From: Sporobacter termitidis DSM 10068
Lineage (GTDB): Bacteria > Bacillota > Clostridia > Oscillospirales > Oscillospiraceae
NCBI RefSeq assembly: GCF_900130065.1
Contig: NZ_FQXV01000006.1
Location: forward strand, 1-64,000
Direction of reading: 5' to 3'
DNA: 64,000 bases
A program made the position numbers and the translations under genes. Positions 48,437 through 57,533 of the stretch are shown one piece after another. Below the pieces are notes generated by a model. It saw only the letters and a list, made by a program, of their open reading frames with translations. It had not been told where the DNA came from and searched no databases. Position 1 is the first letter of the stretch. The number at the start of each line of letters is the position of its first letter.

Positions 48437-49414
48437 CTACCGCTGGCCTTTATCGTAGGGGATGCCTTCTGATTTCGGCGCCCTGGATTTCTTTGAGGTG
48501 AAGACGAGAACGACCATCGTCACCACGTACGGCAGCATCTGATAGATATACTGCGAGTTGCTGACACCCGTGAAGTGCGGCAGGAACGCAATGGACGAGG
48601 CGTAGGAACCGACGACCTTGAACAGCGAGAAGAACAGGGCGGCTCCCAGAATGTTGAGCGGCTTCCAGTTACCGAAGATCATGACGGCCAGGGCCAAAAA
48701 GCCGTAGCCGGCCACCGTGGCGACAAAGCCGCTGCCGGCCGCCACCGTAAATGCCAGGCCGCCGATACCGGCCAGAAAGCCGGAGATCGCCGTGCCGGCG
48801 TAGCGCATTTTGTAGACGTTGATGCCCACGGAGTCCGCCGCCGACGGATGCTCGCCGCAGGACCGGAGGCGAAGGCCGAACCTCGTCTTGTAGAGGACGA
48901 CGATGGCCAGGATGAACAGGACGACGGCCACGATCGTCGTGAGGTAAAAGTTCTTAAAGAGGACGCGGTAGAGAAAGCCGTCGTTTTCCGTGACGACGCG
49001 GCCGATGCGGAGCCATTTCGGCAGATTGATCGTCGTCTGCCCCTGGCCCTGGATCGCCCAGGTCAGGATGATGGCGAAGGCCGGCGCGAAGATATTGAGG
49101 GCCGTGCCGCCGATGACCTGGTCGGCCTTCAGGTTGATGGCCGCAAACGCCAGCAGCAGCGAAAAGAGGATGCCCACCGCCCCGGCCACGAGAATCGCCA
49201 GCAGCATGGCCAGCTGCGGCGCCGACTGGCCCCAGCCGCCCAGGTCCGCGGCCCTTAAAAACAGGCACGCCGCCAGGCCCCCGATGATCATAACGCCTTC
49301 CAGCGCGATATTGATGACGCCGCCCCGCTCGGTGAACATGCCGCCCAGCGCCACCAGGAGCAGCGGCACGCCGAACATGATCATGGAGTTAATCAGATCG
49401 CCGAGAATGTTCAT
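48437..49414 (-). CDS. Nucleoside ABC transporter permease 2 (NupQ/YufQ-like)
   Basis: 325 residues, about nine hydrophobic helices. TERGGVINIALEGVMIIGGL (about 28-47) and SCGEHPSAADSVGINVYKMR (about 195-214), with the EHP/A-A-D motif, mark the second permease of BMP-linked importers. It overlaps the previous gene by 4 nt. Together with the 49411 permease it forms the channel through which the nucleoside passes. The last residues (KKSRAPKSEGIPYDKGQR) are a basic cytoplasmic tail. Confidence 0.93.
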   Translation of the reverse strand: MNILGDLINSMIMFGVPLLLVALGGMFTERGGVINIALEGVMIIGGLAACLFLRAADLGGWGQSAPQLAMLLAILVAGAVGILFSLLLAFAAINLKADQVIGGTALNIFAPAFAIILTWAIQGQGQTTINLPKWLRIGRVVTENDGFLYRVLFKNFYLTTIVAVVLFILAIVVLYKTRFGLRLRSCGEHPSAADSVGINVYKMRYAGTAISGFLAGIGGLAFTVAAGSGFVATVAGYGFLALAVMIFGNWKPLNILGAALFFSLFKVVGSYASSIAFLPHFTGVSNSQYIYQMLPYVVTMVVLVFTSKKSRAPKSEGIPYDKGQR

Positions 49415-50592
49415 TGACCGGTCACCTCTCCTTCGCTGTCGCTTTTCGGCAATAGACCGCCGCCGGAGGGCCGGCCGTCGTCCTCATGCTCCTCCGCCGT
49501 TTTCAGCCCGCTCCTTCGCAGGAGGGGCCTTGAAATAACGTTCCGCATGAGCAGGGCAAAGGCCGACAGATAGATGATGACGGAGACGATGACCGTGATG
49601 TTCTCAACGGCGAATTCCGGCTGCATCGCGTCGCCGCCCACCTGGATATAGGAGATGAACATCCCCGTAAAGATCGTCCCGACGGGGTTGCTGGTGGCCA
49701 GGAGCGCCACAGGGATGCCGTTAAAGCCCATCTGCAGGAGGTTTTTATCGATGGTGTACTGCCCCGTGCCCGCCAGATAGTACAGCCCGCCGGCAATGCC
49801 GGACAGCGCGCCGGAAATGATCATGGACAGGACGATGTTCCGCCGGGCGTTGATGCCGGCATAAATGCTGGCGTTCCTGTTGTGGCCGCAGGCCTTCAGC
49901 TCATAGCCGAAGACCGTCTTGTTCAGAATGATATACATCACGATGGCGAGGATGGCGGCCAGGAAAACGCTGATGTTCATATAATTGGAGTTCAGCACCT
50001 TGTCGAGGCCCAAATTGGGGATGATGGCCGACTTGTTGGCCGCGGCGAGGGCCGCCGTCCTGTCGGCGTTGGCCGCGCCGTAGTAGTTTGCCAGCACCGA
50101 GGGGATATTGGACAGCACAAGGTTCACCGCAAACAGGCCGATCCAGTTGAACATGATGGAGGTGATGACCTCGTTGACGTTGAAGTACGCCTTGAGAACC
50201 CCTGGGAAAGCGCCCCAGACGGCGCCGCCGATCATCGAGGCGATCAGCCCGGCCCACCAGGGCATTTTCAGGACGATGCCACAGATGAGCGCCAGGCACG
50301 CGCCGACGGTGTACTGGCCGGAAGCGCCGATATTGAACAGGCCCGTTTTGAACGCGAATCCCACCGACAGCCCCGTCATAATGAGCGGCGCGGCCTGATA
50401 AAGCACCTTGGCAAACTTCTCCGGGGCGCTGAATCCCGCCGTCAGCATGCTGACGATGCCGTGGGGCGCCGCCGCCGGTTTCAGAATAAAGAGCAGCGCG
50501 CAGCCGAACAGGAGGCCGATGACAATGGAGATGAGCGACGATACGATGCTCAGCGGGCCGGCACCCAGTATTTTTTCCCGAAATCTGCTCAT
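49411..50592 (-). CDS. Nucleoside ABC transporter permease 1 (NupP/YufP-like)
   Basis: 393 residues, with about ten hydrophobic helices. [20 protein letters not shown] (about 82-101), [20 protein letters not shown] (about 130-149) and [20 protein letters not shown] (about 232-251) are family signatures. It has a hydrophilic C-terminal tail of about 40 residues. It overlaps the ATPase gene at its 5' end by 4 nt and the second permease at its 3' end by 4 nt, so the three are translationally coupled. Confidence 0.93.
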   Translation of the reverse strand: MSRFREKILGAGPLSIVSSLISIVIGLLFGCALLFILKPAAAPHGIVSMLTAGFSAPEKFAKVLYQAAPLIMTGLSVGFAFKTGLFNIGASGQYTVGACLALICGIVLKMPWWAGLIASMIGGAVWGAFPGVLKAYFNVNEVITSIMFNWIGLFAVNLVLSNIPSVLANYYGAANADRTAALAAANKSAIIPNLGLDKVLNSNYMNISVFLAAILAIVMYIILNKTVFGYELKACGHNRNASIYAGINARRNIVLSMIISGALSGIAGGLYYLAGTGQYTIDKNLLQMGFNGIPVALLATSNPVGTIFTGMFISYIQVGGDAMQPEFAVENITVIVSVIIYLSAFALLMRNVISRPLLRRSGLKTAEEHEDDGRPSGGGLLPKSDSEGEVTGQ

Positions 50593-52130
50593 TCTTGCGC
50601 CCCCTCTCCCGCCGGCATGCGCCGGGCGCCCGCCATATACAGGCCCAGCTCTTCCACCGTCGTCTTTTTCGGATCGAATTGGCCGACGATCTCGCCCTCG
50701 TACATCACCAGGATGCGGTCGGCCATATTCATGACCTCGTCCAGCTCCAGGCTGACCAGCAGCACGGCCTTCCCCGTGTCCCGCTGATGGACGAGCTGCT
50801 TGTGGATATATTCGATAGCGCCCACGTCGAGGCCCCGCGTCGGCTGGATGGCCACGAGGAGCTCCGGGTCCTTGTCGATTTCCCGGGCCACGATCGCTTT
50901 CTGCTGGTTGCCGCCGGACATGGCGCGCACCACCGTGGCGCCGCCCTGGCCGCTCCGTATGTCGTACTGCCCGATGAGCTTGTCCGCATATGCGCGGACG
51001 GCGTCCTTTCTGATAAACCCAAGATTTTCAAATTCCGGCTGCCAGTACCGCTGGAGCACCAGATTCTCCGCCAGTGTGAAATCCAGGACGAGGCCGTGCT
51101 TGTGCCGGTCCTCCGGGATATGGCTCATGCCGATCTTGGAGCGGTTTCGCACCGTGGCGTTCGTGATATCGCAGCCCCGCAGCCGGATCTTTCCGGCGCT
51201 GGGCTTTTCAAGCCCCGTCAACGCCTGGGAAAATTCGGTCTGGCCGTTGCCGTCGATCCCGGCAAGGCACACGATCTCTCCCGCCCGGACCTTGAAGGAC
51301 ACGTTTTTCACGGCATTGTTCCGGTGCTGCTTCGACGGCACCGTGAGGCCCTCGACCTCCAGGACCACGTCTCCGGGCGAGACGTCTTTTTTCTCGACGG
51401 TAAAGCTCACGGGCCGCCCGACCATCATTCGCGAGAGCTCTTCCTTGGTCGTGTCCTTCACGTCCACCGTGCCGACGAGCTTCCCCTTGCGGAGCACGGT
51501 GCAGCGGTCGGCCACCTCCATGATCTCCTGCAGCTTGTGGGTGATAAAGAGAATAGACTTGCCCTCGGCGGTGAAGCTCTTCATGATCGCCATGAGCTCG
51601 CGGATTTCCTGCGGCGTCAAAACGGCGGTGGGCTCGTCAAAAATCAGGATGTCGTTGTCGCGGTACAGCATCTTCAGTATTTCCACCCGCTGCTGCATGC
51701 CGACGGTGATGTCCTCGATCCGGGCGTCCGGGTCGATCATGAGCCCGTACTTCTCGCTGAGGGCGCAAACCTTCGCCCTGGCCTCCTTCGTGCTGAGAAA
51801 GCCGAGCTTCGTCGGCTCCATGCCGAGGATGATGTTTTCCAGCACGGTGAAAATCTCAACCAGCTTGAAGTGCTGATGGACCATGCCGATATTCAGCGCG
51901 GTGGCGTCGTTGGGATTTCTGATCTGTACCTCTTTGCCGCCCATTTTGATCACGCCCCCGTCCGGCTGGTACAGGCCGAAGAGGACGCTCATCAGCGTCG
52001 ACTTGCCCGCGCCGTTCTCACCGAGAAGCGCGTGAATCTCACTTTTTCTCAGTTGGAGGGTGATATCGTCGTTGGCCTTTATACCCGGGAATTCCTTGGT
52101 GATATTCAGCATTTCTATGACATAGTCCAT
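50589..52130 (-). CDS. Nucleoside ABC transporter ATP-binding protein (NupO/YufO-like)
   Basis: 513 residues, two ABC domains. Domain 1: Walker [10 protein letters not shown] (about 36-44), Walker [17 protein letters not shown] (about 160-175). Domain 2: altered Walker [11 protein letters not shown] (about 285), signature [15 protein letters not shown] (about 400), Walker [21 protein letters not shown] where the usual LDE is AIQ. That substitution is standard in BMP-type importers. First gene of the operon; a promoter at 52190-52219 lies about 50 bp upstream and GGGGAGC precedes ATG 52130. Confidence 0.94.
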   Translation of the reverse strand: MDYVIEMLNITKEFPGIKANDDITLQLRKSEIHALLGENGAGKSTLMSVLFGLYQPDGGVIKMGGKEVQIRNPNDATALNIGMVHQHFKLVEIFTVLENIILGMEPTKLGFLSTKEARAKVCALSEKYGLMIDPDARIEDITVGMQQRVEILKMLYRDNDILIFDEPTAVLTPQEIRELMAIMKSFTAEGKSILFITHKLQEIMEVADRCTVLRKGKLVGTVDVKDTTKEELSRMMVGRPVSFTVEKKDVSPGDVVLEVEGLTVPSKQHRNNAVKNVSFKVRAGEIVCLAGIDGNGQTEFSQALTGLEKPSAGKIRLRGCDITNATVRNRSKIGMSHIPEDRHKHGLVLDFTLAENLVLQRYWQPEFENLGFIRKDAVRAYADKLIGQYDIRSGQGGATVVRAMSGGNQQKAIVAREIDKDPELLVAIQPTRGLDVGAIEYIHKQLVHQRDTGKAVLLVSLELDEVMNMADRILVMYEGEIVGQFDPKKTTVEELGLYMAGARRMPAGEGAQE

Positions 52131-52189
52131 ACAAAGCTCCCCTGCAGGTAATGATTTGCCGCTGTCTCCGCATGCAAATTATTGTCAAT

Positions 52190-52219
52190 ATTATACCTAT
52201 AAATGCGTCAGAAAAGCAA
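52190..52219 (-). promoter_or_regulatory. Promoter of the nucleoside operon
   Basis: Minus strand TTGCTT (52219-52214), 18 nt, TATAAT (52195-52190). Further upstream an inverted repeat aaagcgattca / tgaaccgcttt (52261-52291) could be an operator. 52292-52560 is AT-rich and otherwise empty. Confidence 0.7.
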
Positions 52220-52560
52220 CGTGATTTAATATTAATCCAGATTCATATTTATACGCTATAAAAGCGATTCACCGGGACGATGAACCGCTTTGTTCAGGCA
52301 AAATTCGCGTATATCTTTCCATCCTCCAGGCGGAATTTATATTCATGCCGCCTTATTCGCGTCTTATTCCCTCATTGGAAGTTAACATATGTAAAGACAC
52401 TAAGCATTATATAACCATTTTGTCTTTTCGTACAGAGCAAATTTTTATTATTTTTTATTTTCGGCCTGCCGCGAGGGCGTTTTCAATTCCCAGGGCGGCG
52501 AAATCCTTGAATTCCGCAGCCGTCTCTGATACGATGGGGCCAAAGACGGGAGGTGCGCGC

Positions 52561-54072
52561 ATGAGAGAAAAGAACCTCGCGACAATGAAAACGGCCGTCC
52601 TGCACGTGGTGCTGACGGTCCTGCTGCTGGGTGCGGCCACGGCCGTGGGGTATCTCTTCCGGTACCTCCGTTTCCCGGAGACGGCCACGGTCCTTGTATA
52701 TCTGCTGGCGGTGCTGCTGGTCGCCTGGCAAGCCAAGGGATATCTCTTCGGCTTCCTCTCGTCGATCATCGCGACGTTTGCCTACAACTATTTTTTCACG
52801 GAGCCGCACTATACGCTGGAGGTGCGCAACCCCAGCTACTGGATCACGTTTACCGTTATGACGGTCGTGGCGGTGATCACCAGCACGCTCACCTCCCACG
52901 CCAAAAGGAGCTCTCAGGAGGCCAGGGAGAAGGCTGCCGAGACGAAAGCCGTCTATAACCTCACCTACCGCCTGAGCGACGCGAAAAATATGCAGGAAAT
53001 CACCGGCGTCATCCTCGGCGCCATCAGCGAATACTTCTATTGTACGGCGGAGCTTCTGGACATCAACGAAAGCGAGCTGCCGGAATACAGACATTTGAAG
53101 CCGCTGTACGTGGCCCCGGAGCGGGACGGCGGGCCCCCGGAACGGAAAAGCTCCTACGTGAGGCTCCAGAAGGACGTCTACGCCGACGAGGCGGCCTGGC
53201 CGATTCTGGGCCGGGAGAGCGTCCTCGGCATCATCCGCATCCCGAAGGAGCGGGCGCTGCTGATGAGCGAGGCGGAGCGGCGGCTTCTGCGTTCCATGGT
53301 GGAGACCACCGCCATGGCGATGGAGCGCCTGCGGGAGGCCGAAAAAAATATCAAGGCGCGGGAGCTGGCCGAGCAGGAGCGCTACCGCGGCAATCTGCTC
53401 CGGGCGATCTCCCACGACCTGCGCACACCGCTTTCCGGCATCATCGGCACGTCGGAAATGCTGATGGCCATGACGGACGAAAGCGACCCCCGCCACGCCC
53501 TCATACGGGATATCTGCACTTCCGCCGACTGGCTGCACGCCATGGTGGAAAATATCCTGAGCCTGACGCGGCTGGACGACGGGCGGCTGCTCCTTGAAAA
53601 GCAGCCGGAGGCGGCCGAGGAGGTCGTTGACGCGGCGGTAAACCATGTGCTCCGGCACGCGCCGGAGCGCGAGATTGCCGTCAAAACGCCGGAGGCGCTG
53701 CTGCTGGTCCCTATGGACGCCACGCTCATCCGGCAGGTCCTCATCAATCTCCTGGACAACGCCCTGAAGCACACGGCGCCGGAGGACGAGCTTTCCGTCA
53801 CCGTCGATGCCGAAGGGCGCTTTGCCAATTTCACCGTTCTGGACGGCGGCACCGGCATCGCGCCGGACGATCTGCCCAACATCTTTCAGCCGTTTTATAC
53901 CACGGCGGCGAAGCAGGCGGACGCCGGACGCGGCATCGGCCTGGGCCTTGCCATCTGTCAGGCCATCGTCAAGGCCCACGGCGGCGCCATTACGGCCCGC
54001 AACAGGCCGGACCATACCGGCGCCGAGTTCAAATTCTCGCTGCCGCTGGAGGCGGAAAATGAACAGGTATAA
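52561..54072 (+). CDS. KdpD-like sensor histidine kinase, short form (DUF4118)
   Basis: 503 residues from ATG 52561, 7 nt after GGGAGG; upstream in-frame codons run through AT-rich non-coding sequence. Four transmembrane helices (about 10-115, DUF4118 type) contain FAYNYFFTEPHYTLEVRNPS, the KdpD membrane signature. A GAF-like region (about 145-270) follows, then the H-box RAISHDLRTPLSGIIGTSEM (about 285-304), N-box LLDNALKH and G-box GRGIGLGLAICQAI. The N-terminal KdpD and Usp domains of full KdpD are absent. It probably senses potassium or turgor and phosphorylates the 54059 regulator. Confidence 0.92.
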   Translation: MREKNLATMKTAVLHVVLTVLLLGAATAVGYLFRYLRFPETATVLVYLLAVLLVAWQAKGYLFGFLSSIIATFAYNYFFTEPHYTLEVRNPSYWITFTVMTVVAVITSTLTSHAKRSSQEAREKAAETKAVYNLTYRLSDAKNMQEITGVILGAISEYFYCTAELLDINESELPEYRHLKPLYVAPERDGGPPERKSSYVRLQKDVYADEAAWPILGRESVLGIIRIPKERALLMSEAERRLLRSMVETTAMAMERLREAEKNIKARELAEQERYRGNLLRAISHDLRTPLSGIIGTSEMLMAMTDESDPRHALIRDICTSADWLHAMVENILSLTRLDDGRLLLEKQPEAAEEVVDAAVNHVLRHAPEREIAVKTPEALLLVPMDATLIRQVLINLLDNALKHTAPEDELSVTVDAEGRFANFTVLDGGTGIAPDDLPNIFQPFYTTAAKQADAGRGIGLGLAICQAIVKAHGGAITARNRPDHTGAEFKFSLPLEAENEQV

Positions 54073-54757
54073 CGAACATGTCCTGCTGGTGGAGGACGAC
54101 GCGCCGATCAGGAATTTTATCGCCTTTGCTCTGCAGTCCGAGGGCTTCCGGTGCACGCCGGCGGATACCGGGCACGCCGCGCTCAACCTGCTCCTGTCCG
54201 AAAAGGTCGACCTTATGCTCCTGGACCTGGGGCTCCCCGACCTTGACGGGATGGAGATCATCAAAAGGGTGCGGGAGTGGTCCGACATGCCCATCCTCGT
54301 CGTCTCCGCACGGGACCAGGACAAGGAGAAGGCCGCCGCGCTGGACGGCGGCGCCGACGACTACCTGACAAAGCCGTTTTCCGCCACGGAGCTTCTGGCG
54401 CGCGTCCGGGTGGCGCTGCGCCACCTCTACAAGCAGCGGGGGCTACAGACGCAGACGAGCCTGGAGGTGGGCGGGCTCTCCATCGACCTGAAAAAGCGCC
54501 TTGTGCATCTGGACGGTGAGGAGCTGCATGTCACGCCGCTGGAATACAGCCTGCTGGCTCTGTTCTTTAAAAACATCGGCAAGGTGCTGACGACGGGTTA
54601 TATCATCAGGGAGGTCTGGGGCGCCGGCTACGGCAGCGATACCCAGGCGCTGCGGGCGCTGATGGCGGGCCTTCGCCGGAAGCTCGAGGAAAACCCCGCC
54701 AAGCCCCGGTATATCAAAACGGAGATCGGCGTCGGCTACCGGCTGGTGGACGAATAA
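54059..54757 (+). CDS. KdpE-like response regulator (OmpR family)
   Basis: 232 residues. Receiver domain: LLVEDDAPIRNFIAFALQSE, phospho-acceptor Asp in LMLLDLGLPDLDGMEII (about residue 56), Lys in YLTKPFSATELLARV (about 105). The winged-helix output domain spans about 135-230 with VTPLEYSLLALFFKNIGKVL and LRRKLEENPAKPRYIKTEIG. The gene overlaps the kinase gene by 14 nt. Homology to KdpE and the following KimA-like transporter suggest control of potassium uptake. Confidence 0.93.
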   Translation: MNRYNEHVLLVEDDAPIRNFIAFALQSEGFRCTPADTGHAALNLLLSEKVDLMLLDLGLPDLDGMEIIKRVREWSDMPILVVSARDQDKEKAAALDGGADDYLTKPFSATELLARVRVALRHLYKQRGLQTQTSLEVGGLSIDLKKRLVHLDGEELHVTPLEYSLLALFFKNIGKVLTTGYIIREVWGAGYGSDTQALRALMAGLRRKLEENPAKPRYIKTEIGVGYRLVDE

Positions 54758-54773
54758 GCCATGAATTTATGTA

Positions 54774-54814
54774 AACAGGCCGCGCCGTTATTTCAACGGC
54801 GCGGCCTGTTTTTT
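54774..54814 (+). terminator. Strong terminator between kdpE-like and kimA-like genes
   Basis: aacaggccgcgccgtt (54774-54789) pairs with aacggcgcggcctgtt (54795-54810), then tttt. It separates the two-component operon from the transporter gene. Confidence 0.9.
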
Positions 54815-54948
54815 CTCACGAAATACGCACACGACAGAGCAATTTTTCACTTCCGCTTCACGCGGACCGGCATGATCTCACACCGCGGTCACAGCAAAGT
54901 TGTTAGAATAAGGCGTGAAACATTCCGGTCGCGAAGGAAGGGTCTGTT

Positions 54949-56793
54949 ATAAAACTCCGTAAAATCAAATATTTCCTGCTGGGCAGGCCGCTGCAGAGCG
55001 AGGCGCTCGGCGACGAGAAATTCTCCGCCGCCTGGGGGCTCCCGATTCTCTCCAGCGACGCGATCTCGTCGGTGGCCTATGCCGGCCAGGAAATACTCTC
55101 CGTCCTGCTCCCGGTGGTGGGCGTGATCGCCTACCGGCAGATGACGTATATCTCCGGCATTATTATACTGCTCCTGTTCATCCTGATGATCTCGTACAGG
55201 CAGACCATCGAGCACTACCCCAACGGCGGCGGCGCGTACATCGTCGCCAAGACGAATCTGGGCACCATACCGGGCGTCGTCGCCGGCGCCGCGCTGGCGG
55301 TGGACTACATACTGACGGTTGCCGTCAGCGTTTCCTCCGGCGTTCAGCAGATCGCGTCGGCCTTCGGGCCGGTGGCGGGCTATACCGTGCCCATCTGCGT
55401 TTTCCTGATCATCCTCATGGCCATCGGCAACCTCCGGGGCCTCCGGGAGGCCTCCAGAATCTTCGGCATCCCCACGTATGCTTTTATCGCCGGGATGCTG
55501 GCGATGCTCGTCGCCGGCTTTATCAAGCTGGCCGGCGGCTACGTCCCGCCGGCGCCCGTCATGCCGACGCCCGAAAATCTCCTGCAGCCCCTGACGGCGA
55601 TGCTGATGCTGAAGGCGTTTTCAAACGGCTGCGCCGCCGTGACCGGCTTTGAGGCGGTCAGCAACGGCGTGCCGAATTTCAAGGAGCCCGCCCGCAAAAA
55701 CGCCCGAAATGTGCTGCTGATCCTCACCATTATCATCCTGGTGCTTTTCGGCGGGACGGCGGTTATCGCCAACCTCTACAAGGTCGTCCCCGACGAGCAT
55801 AACGCCCTGCTCATACTCATCGCCGGCGAGATCTTCGGCAAAGGCTTCATGTATTACTACGTCACGGTCACGGCGTTCATCATCCTGATACTGGCCGCCA
55901 ACACGGCTTACTCGGGCTTCCCGATGATGCTGTCGGTCATGGCCAGGGACGGCTATGCCCCGCGCCAGCTGAGCGTCCGCGGGAACCGGCTGAGCTACTC
56001 CAGCGGCATCGTGGTGCTCTCCGTTATGGCGGCGCTGCTCATTATCGCGTTTGACGCCAGGGTCGACCTGCTGATCGGGCTGTACGCCATCGGCGTGTTC
56101 ATCTCCTTCACCCTGTCGCAGTCGGGGATGTTCGTCCACTGGGTCCGGTCCCATGAGCCCCGCTGGCGGCTGAAGGCGCTGGTAAACGGCTTCGGCGCGC
56201 TGGTGACGGCGGCCGTCGTCGTCATCATCGCTTTGACGAAGTTCCGCCAGGGTGCCTGGATCGTCGTCATTCTGGTCCCGATCCTCGTGCTGCTGATGCT
56301 GAAGGTCAAGAAGCATTACACCGAGGTCCACGACAAGCTGCGGCTGGAACCCGGCGACTACGAGAAAACGCTCAAGAGCGGCGCCATGAAGGTCCACGCC
56401 GTCGTGCCGCTGGACAGCGTCAACCGCGCCAGCGTCCGGGCGCTGCGCTACGCCAAGACCATCTCCGGCGACATCGTCGCCTTCAACGTGGCCTGCGACG
56501 AGGAAACGGCGCGGAAAACACGCCAGAAATACGCGCAGCTGGGGACGGACATTCCCCTCGTCACCCACCAGTCGAAGAACAGGGACATCGTCCGCTCCAT
56601 CGTCGAGCTGATCGAGTCGGAGGAATATGCCCTGCCGAAGGAGGACATGGTGGCCGTCATCCTGCCGCAGTTCATCACCCGGGGCCCCCTGCAGAGGCTC
56701 CTCCACAACAGGACCCGCCAGCAGCTCCAGCGGCGGCTTTTGAAGCACCGGCAGGTGGTCATCTGCACGATCCCGCTGCAAATGAACACATAG
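54949..56793 (+). CDS. kimA: KimA-like high-affinity potassium importer (APC superfamily), probable ATA start
   Basis: 614 residues if started at ATA 54949, which lies 7 nt after GAAGGAAGG. The first ATG/GTG/TTG in frame is GTG 55072, inside helix 1, and would remove KYFLLGRPLQSEAL and half of LPILSSDAISSVAYAG, both conserved in the KimA (YdaO) family. Twelve transmembrane helices (about 25-440) include YPNGGGAYIVAKTNLGTIPG. The C-terminal cytoplasmic domain (about 460-600) contains VHAVVPLDSVNRASVRALRY. KimA imports potassium with protons and is inhibited by c-di-AMP in Bacillus. No ydaO-type riboswitch is recognisable upstream. Confidence 0.85.
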   Translation: MKLRKIKYFLLGRPLQSEALGDEKFSAAWGLPILSSDAISSVAYAGQEILSVLLPVVGVIAYRQMTYISGIIILLLFILMISYRQTIEHYPNGGGAYIVAKTNLGTIPGVVAGAALAVDYILTVAVSVSSGVQQIASAFGPVAGYTVPICVFLIILMAIGNLRGLREASRIFGIPTYAFIAGMLAMLVAGFIKLAGGYVPPAPVMPTPENLLQPLTAMLMLKAFSNGCAAVTGFEAVSNGVPNFKEPARKNARNVLLILTIIILVLFGGTAVIANLYKVVPDEHNALLILIAGEIFGKGFMYYYVTVTAFIILILAANTAYSGFPMMLSVMARDGYAPRQLSVRGNRLSYSSGIVVLSVMAALLIIAFDARVDLLIGLYAIGVFISFTLSQSGMFVHWVRSHEPRWRLKALVNGFGALVTAAVVVIIALTKFRQGAWIVVILVPILVLLMLKVKKHYTEVHDKLRLEPGDYEKTLKSGAMKVHAVVPLDSVNRASVRALRYAKTISGDIVAFNVACDEETARKTRQKYAQLGTDIPLVTHQSKNRDIVRSIVELIESEEYALPKEDMVAVILPQFITRGPLQRLLHNRTRQQLQRRLLKHRQVVICTIPLQMNT

Positions 56794-56802
56794 CGCTGTA
56801 AG

Positions 56803-56860
56803 AGGCGAACACAGTTCGCCCCTACGGCGACGCATGCGTGGGGGCGAACTGTGTTCGCCT
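56803..56860. repeat. Palindromic repeat, core gcgaacacagttcgcc
   Basis: aggcgaacacagttcgcccc (56803-56822) is mirrored by ggggcgaactgtgttcgcct (56841-56860). It fills the gap between the convergent kimA-like and GNAT genes and may terminate both. Confidence 0.85.
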
Positions 56861-56898
56861 GTCGGTTTACGATATCCGCGGGGCACACCGCTCCGCCG

Positions 56899-57453
56899 TT
56901 ACAGGTACAAATCCATCAGGTCGGCGTCGACAAACGCACCGCCGATGCGCATGGAGCGCTTCTCGTCGCCGATTTTCTGGAAGCCGTGCTTTTCGTAGAG
57001 GCGGATGGCCTTGTCGTTGCCGGAAACGACGCCCAGGTGGATGTTTATGATATCGCCGTGGGCCCTGGCATAATTGATGATGGCGCGGAGCATGGCGTCG
57101 CCGGCGCCGATGCCCCAGAATTTTTCCCGCACCGTGAGCGAGAAATCGGCGTTGTGCCTGTTGCGCAGGCGGCCCCGGCAATTGAGCGCGGAGACGCTGG
57201 CCAACTCCCCGCCGACGAAGCCGGCGAGCATGATGGAGCGGCCGTCCTTATGGAGGTCTGCGATAAACTCCGCTTCCTTTTCGGCGCTCATGTCGAACTC
57301 GCCGGCGCCGAACGTCAGGTTGTCGCTCTCGCCGCCGACGGCGCACATATATTCCACAATTGCCGCCGCGTCTTCCGGCACGGCGCTCCTGATGGCGAGC
57401 GTCCGCCCGTCTTTCAAAAGGGCTGTTTCAGATAGGGTATTGACTGCTTCCAT
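56899..57453 (-). CDS. GNAT family N-acetyltransferase
   Basis: 184 residues from ATG 57453; a GTG at 57465 overlaps the GGTGGG site. DGRTLAIRSAVPEDAAAIVE begins the domain; the acetyl-CoA site is VREKFWGIGAGDAMLRAIIN (about 111-130, with WGIGAG as the loop), followed by NIHLGVVSGNDKAIRLYEKH and GF. It resembles RimL/YhhY-type acetyltransferases. Substrate unknown; single gene next to a palindromic repeat. Confidence 0.9.
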   Translation of the reverse strand: MEAVNTLSETALLKDGRTLAIRSAVPEDAAAIVEYMCAVGGESDNLTFGAGEFDMSAEKEAEFIADLHKDGRSIMLAGFVGGELASVSALNCRGRLRNRHNADFSLTVREKFWGIGAGDAMLRAIINYARAHGDIINIHLGVVSGNDKAIRLYEKHGFQKIGDEKRSMRIGGAFVDADLMDLYL

Positions 57454-57533
57454 TCCTGATCCCACCGTTATGTATTATTGGATATGTTTTTTATCGTACT
57501 TTAACGGCGGGCAGGTGTCAACAGTGAATATGC

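Noticed and set aside
52483-54324. Minus-strand open frame of about 600 codons opposite the two-component genes
   Set aside because: Antisense shadow; Arg/Gln-rich with no recognisable domain, and it crosses the kinase/regulator junction.
54815-54948. ydaO/yuaA c-di-AMP riboswitch before the KimA-like gene
   Set aside because: The 130-nt gap lacks the conserved blocks of that riboswitch and is too short for the full aptamer.
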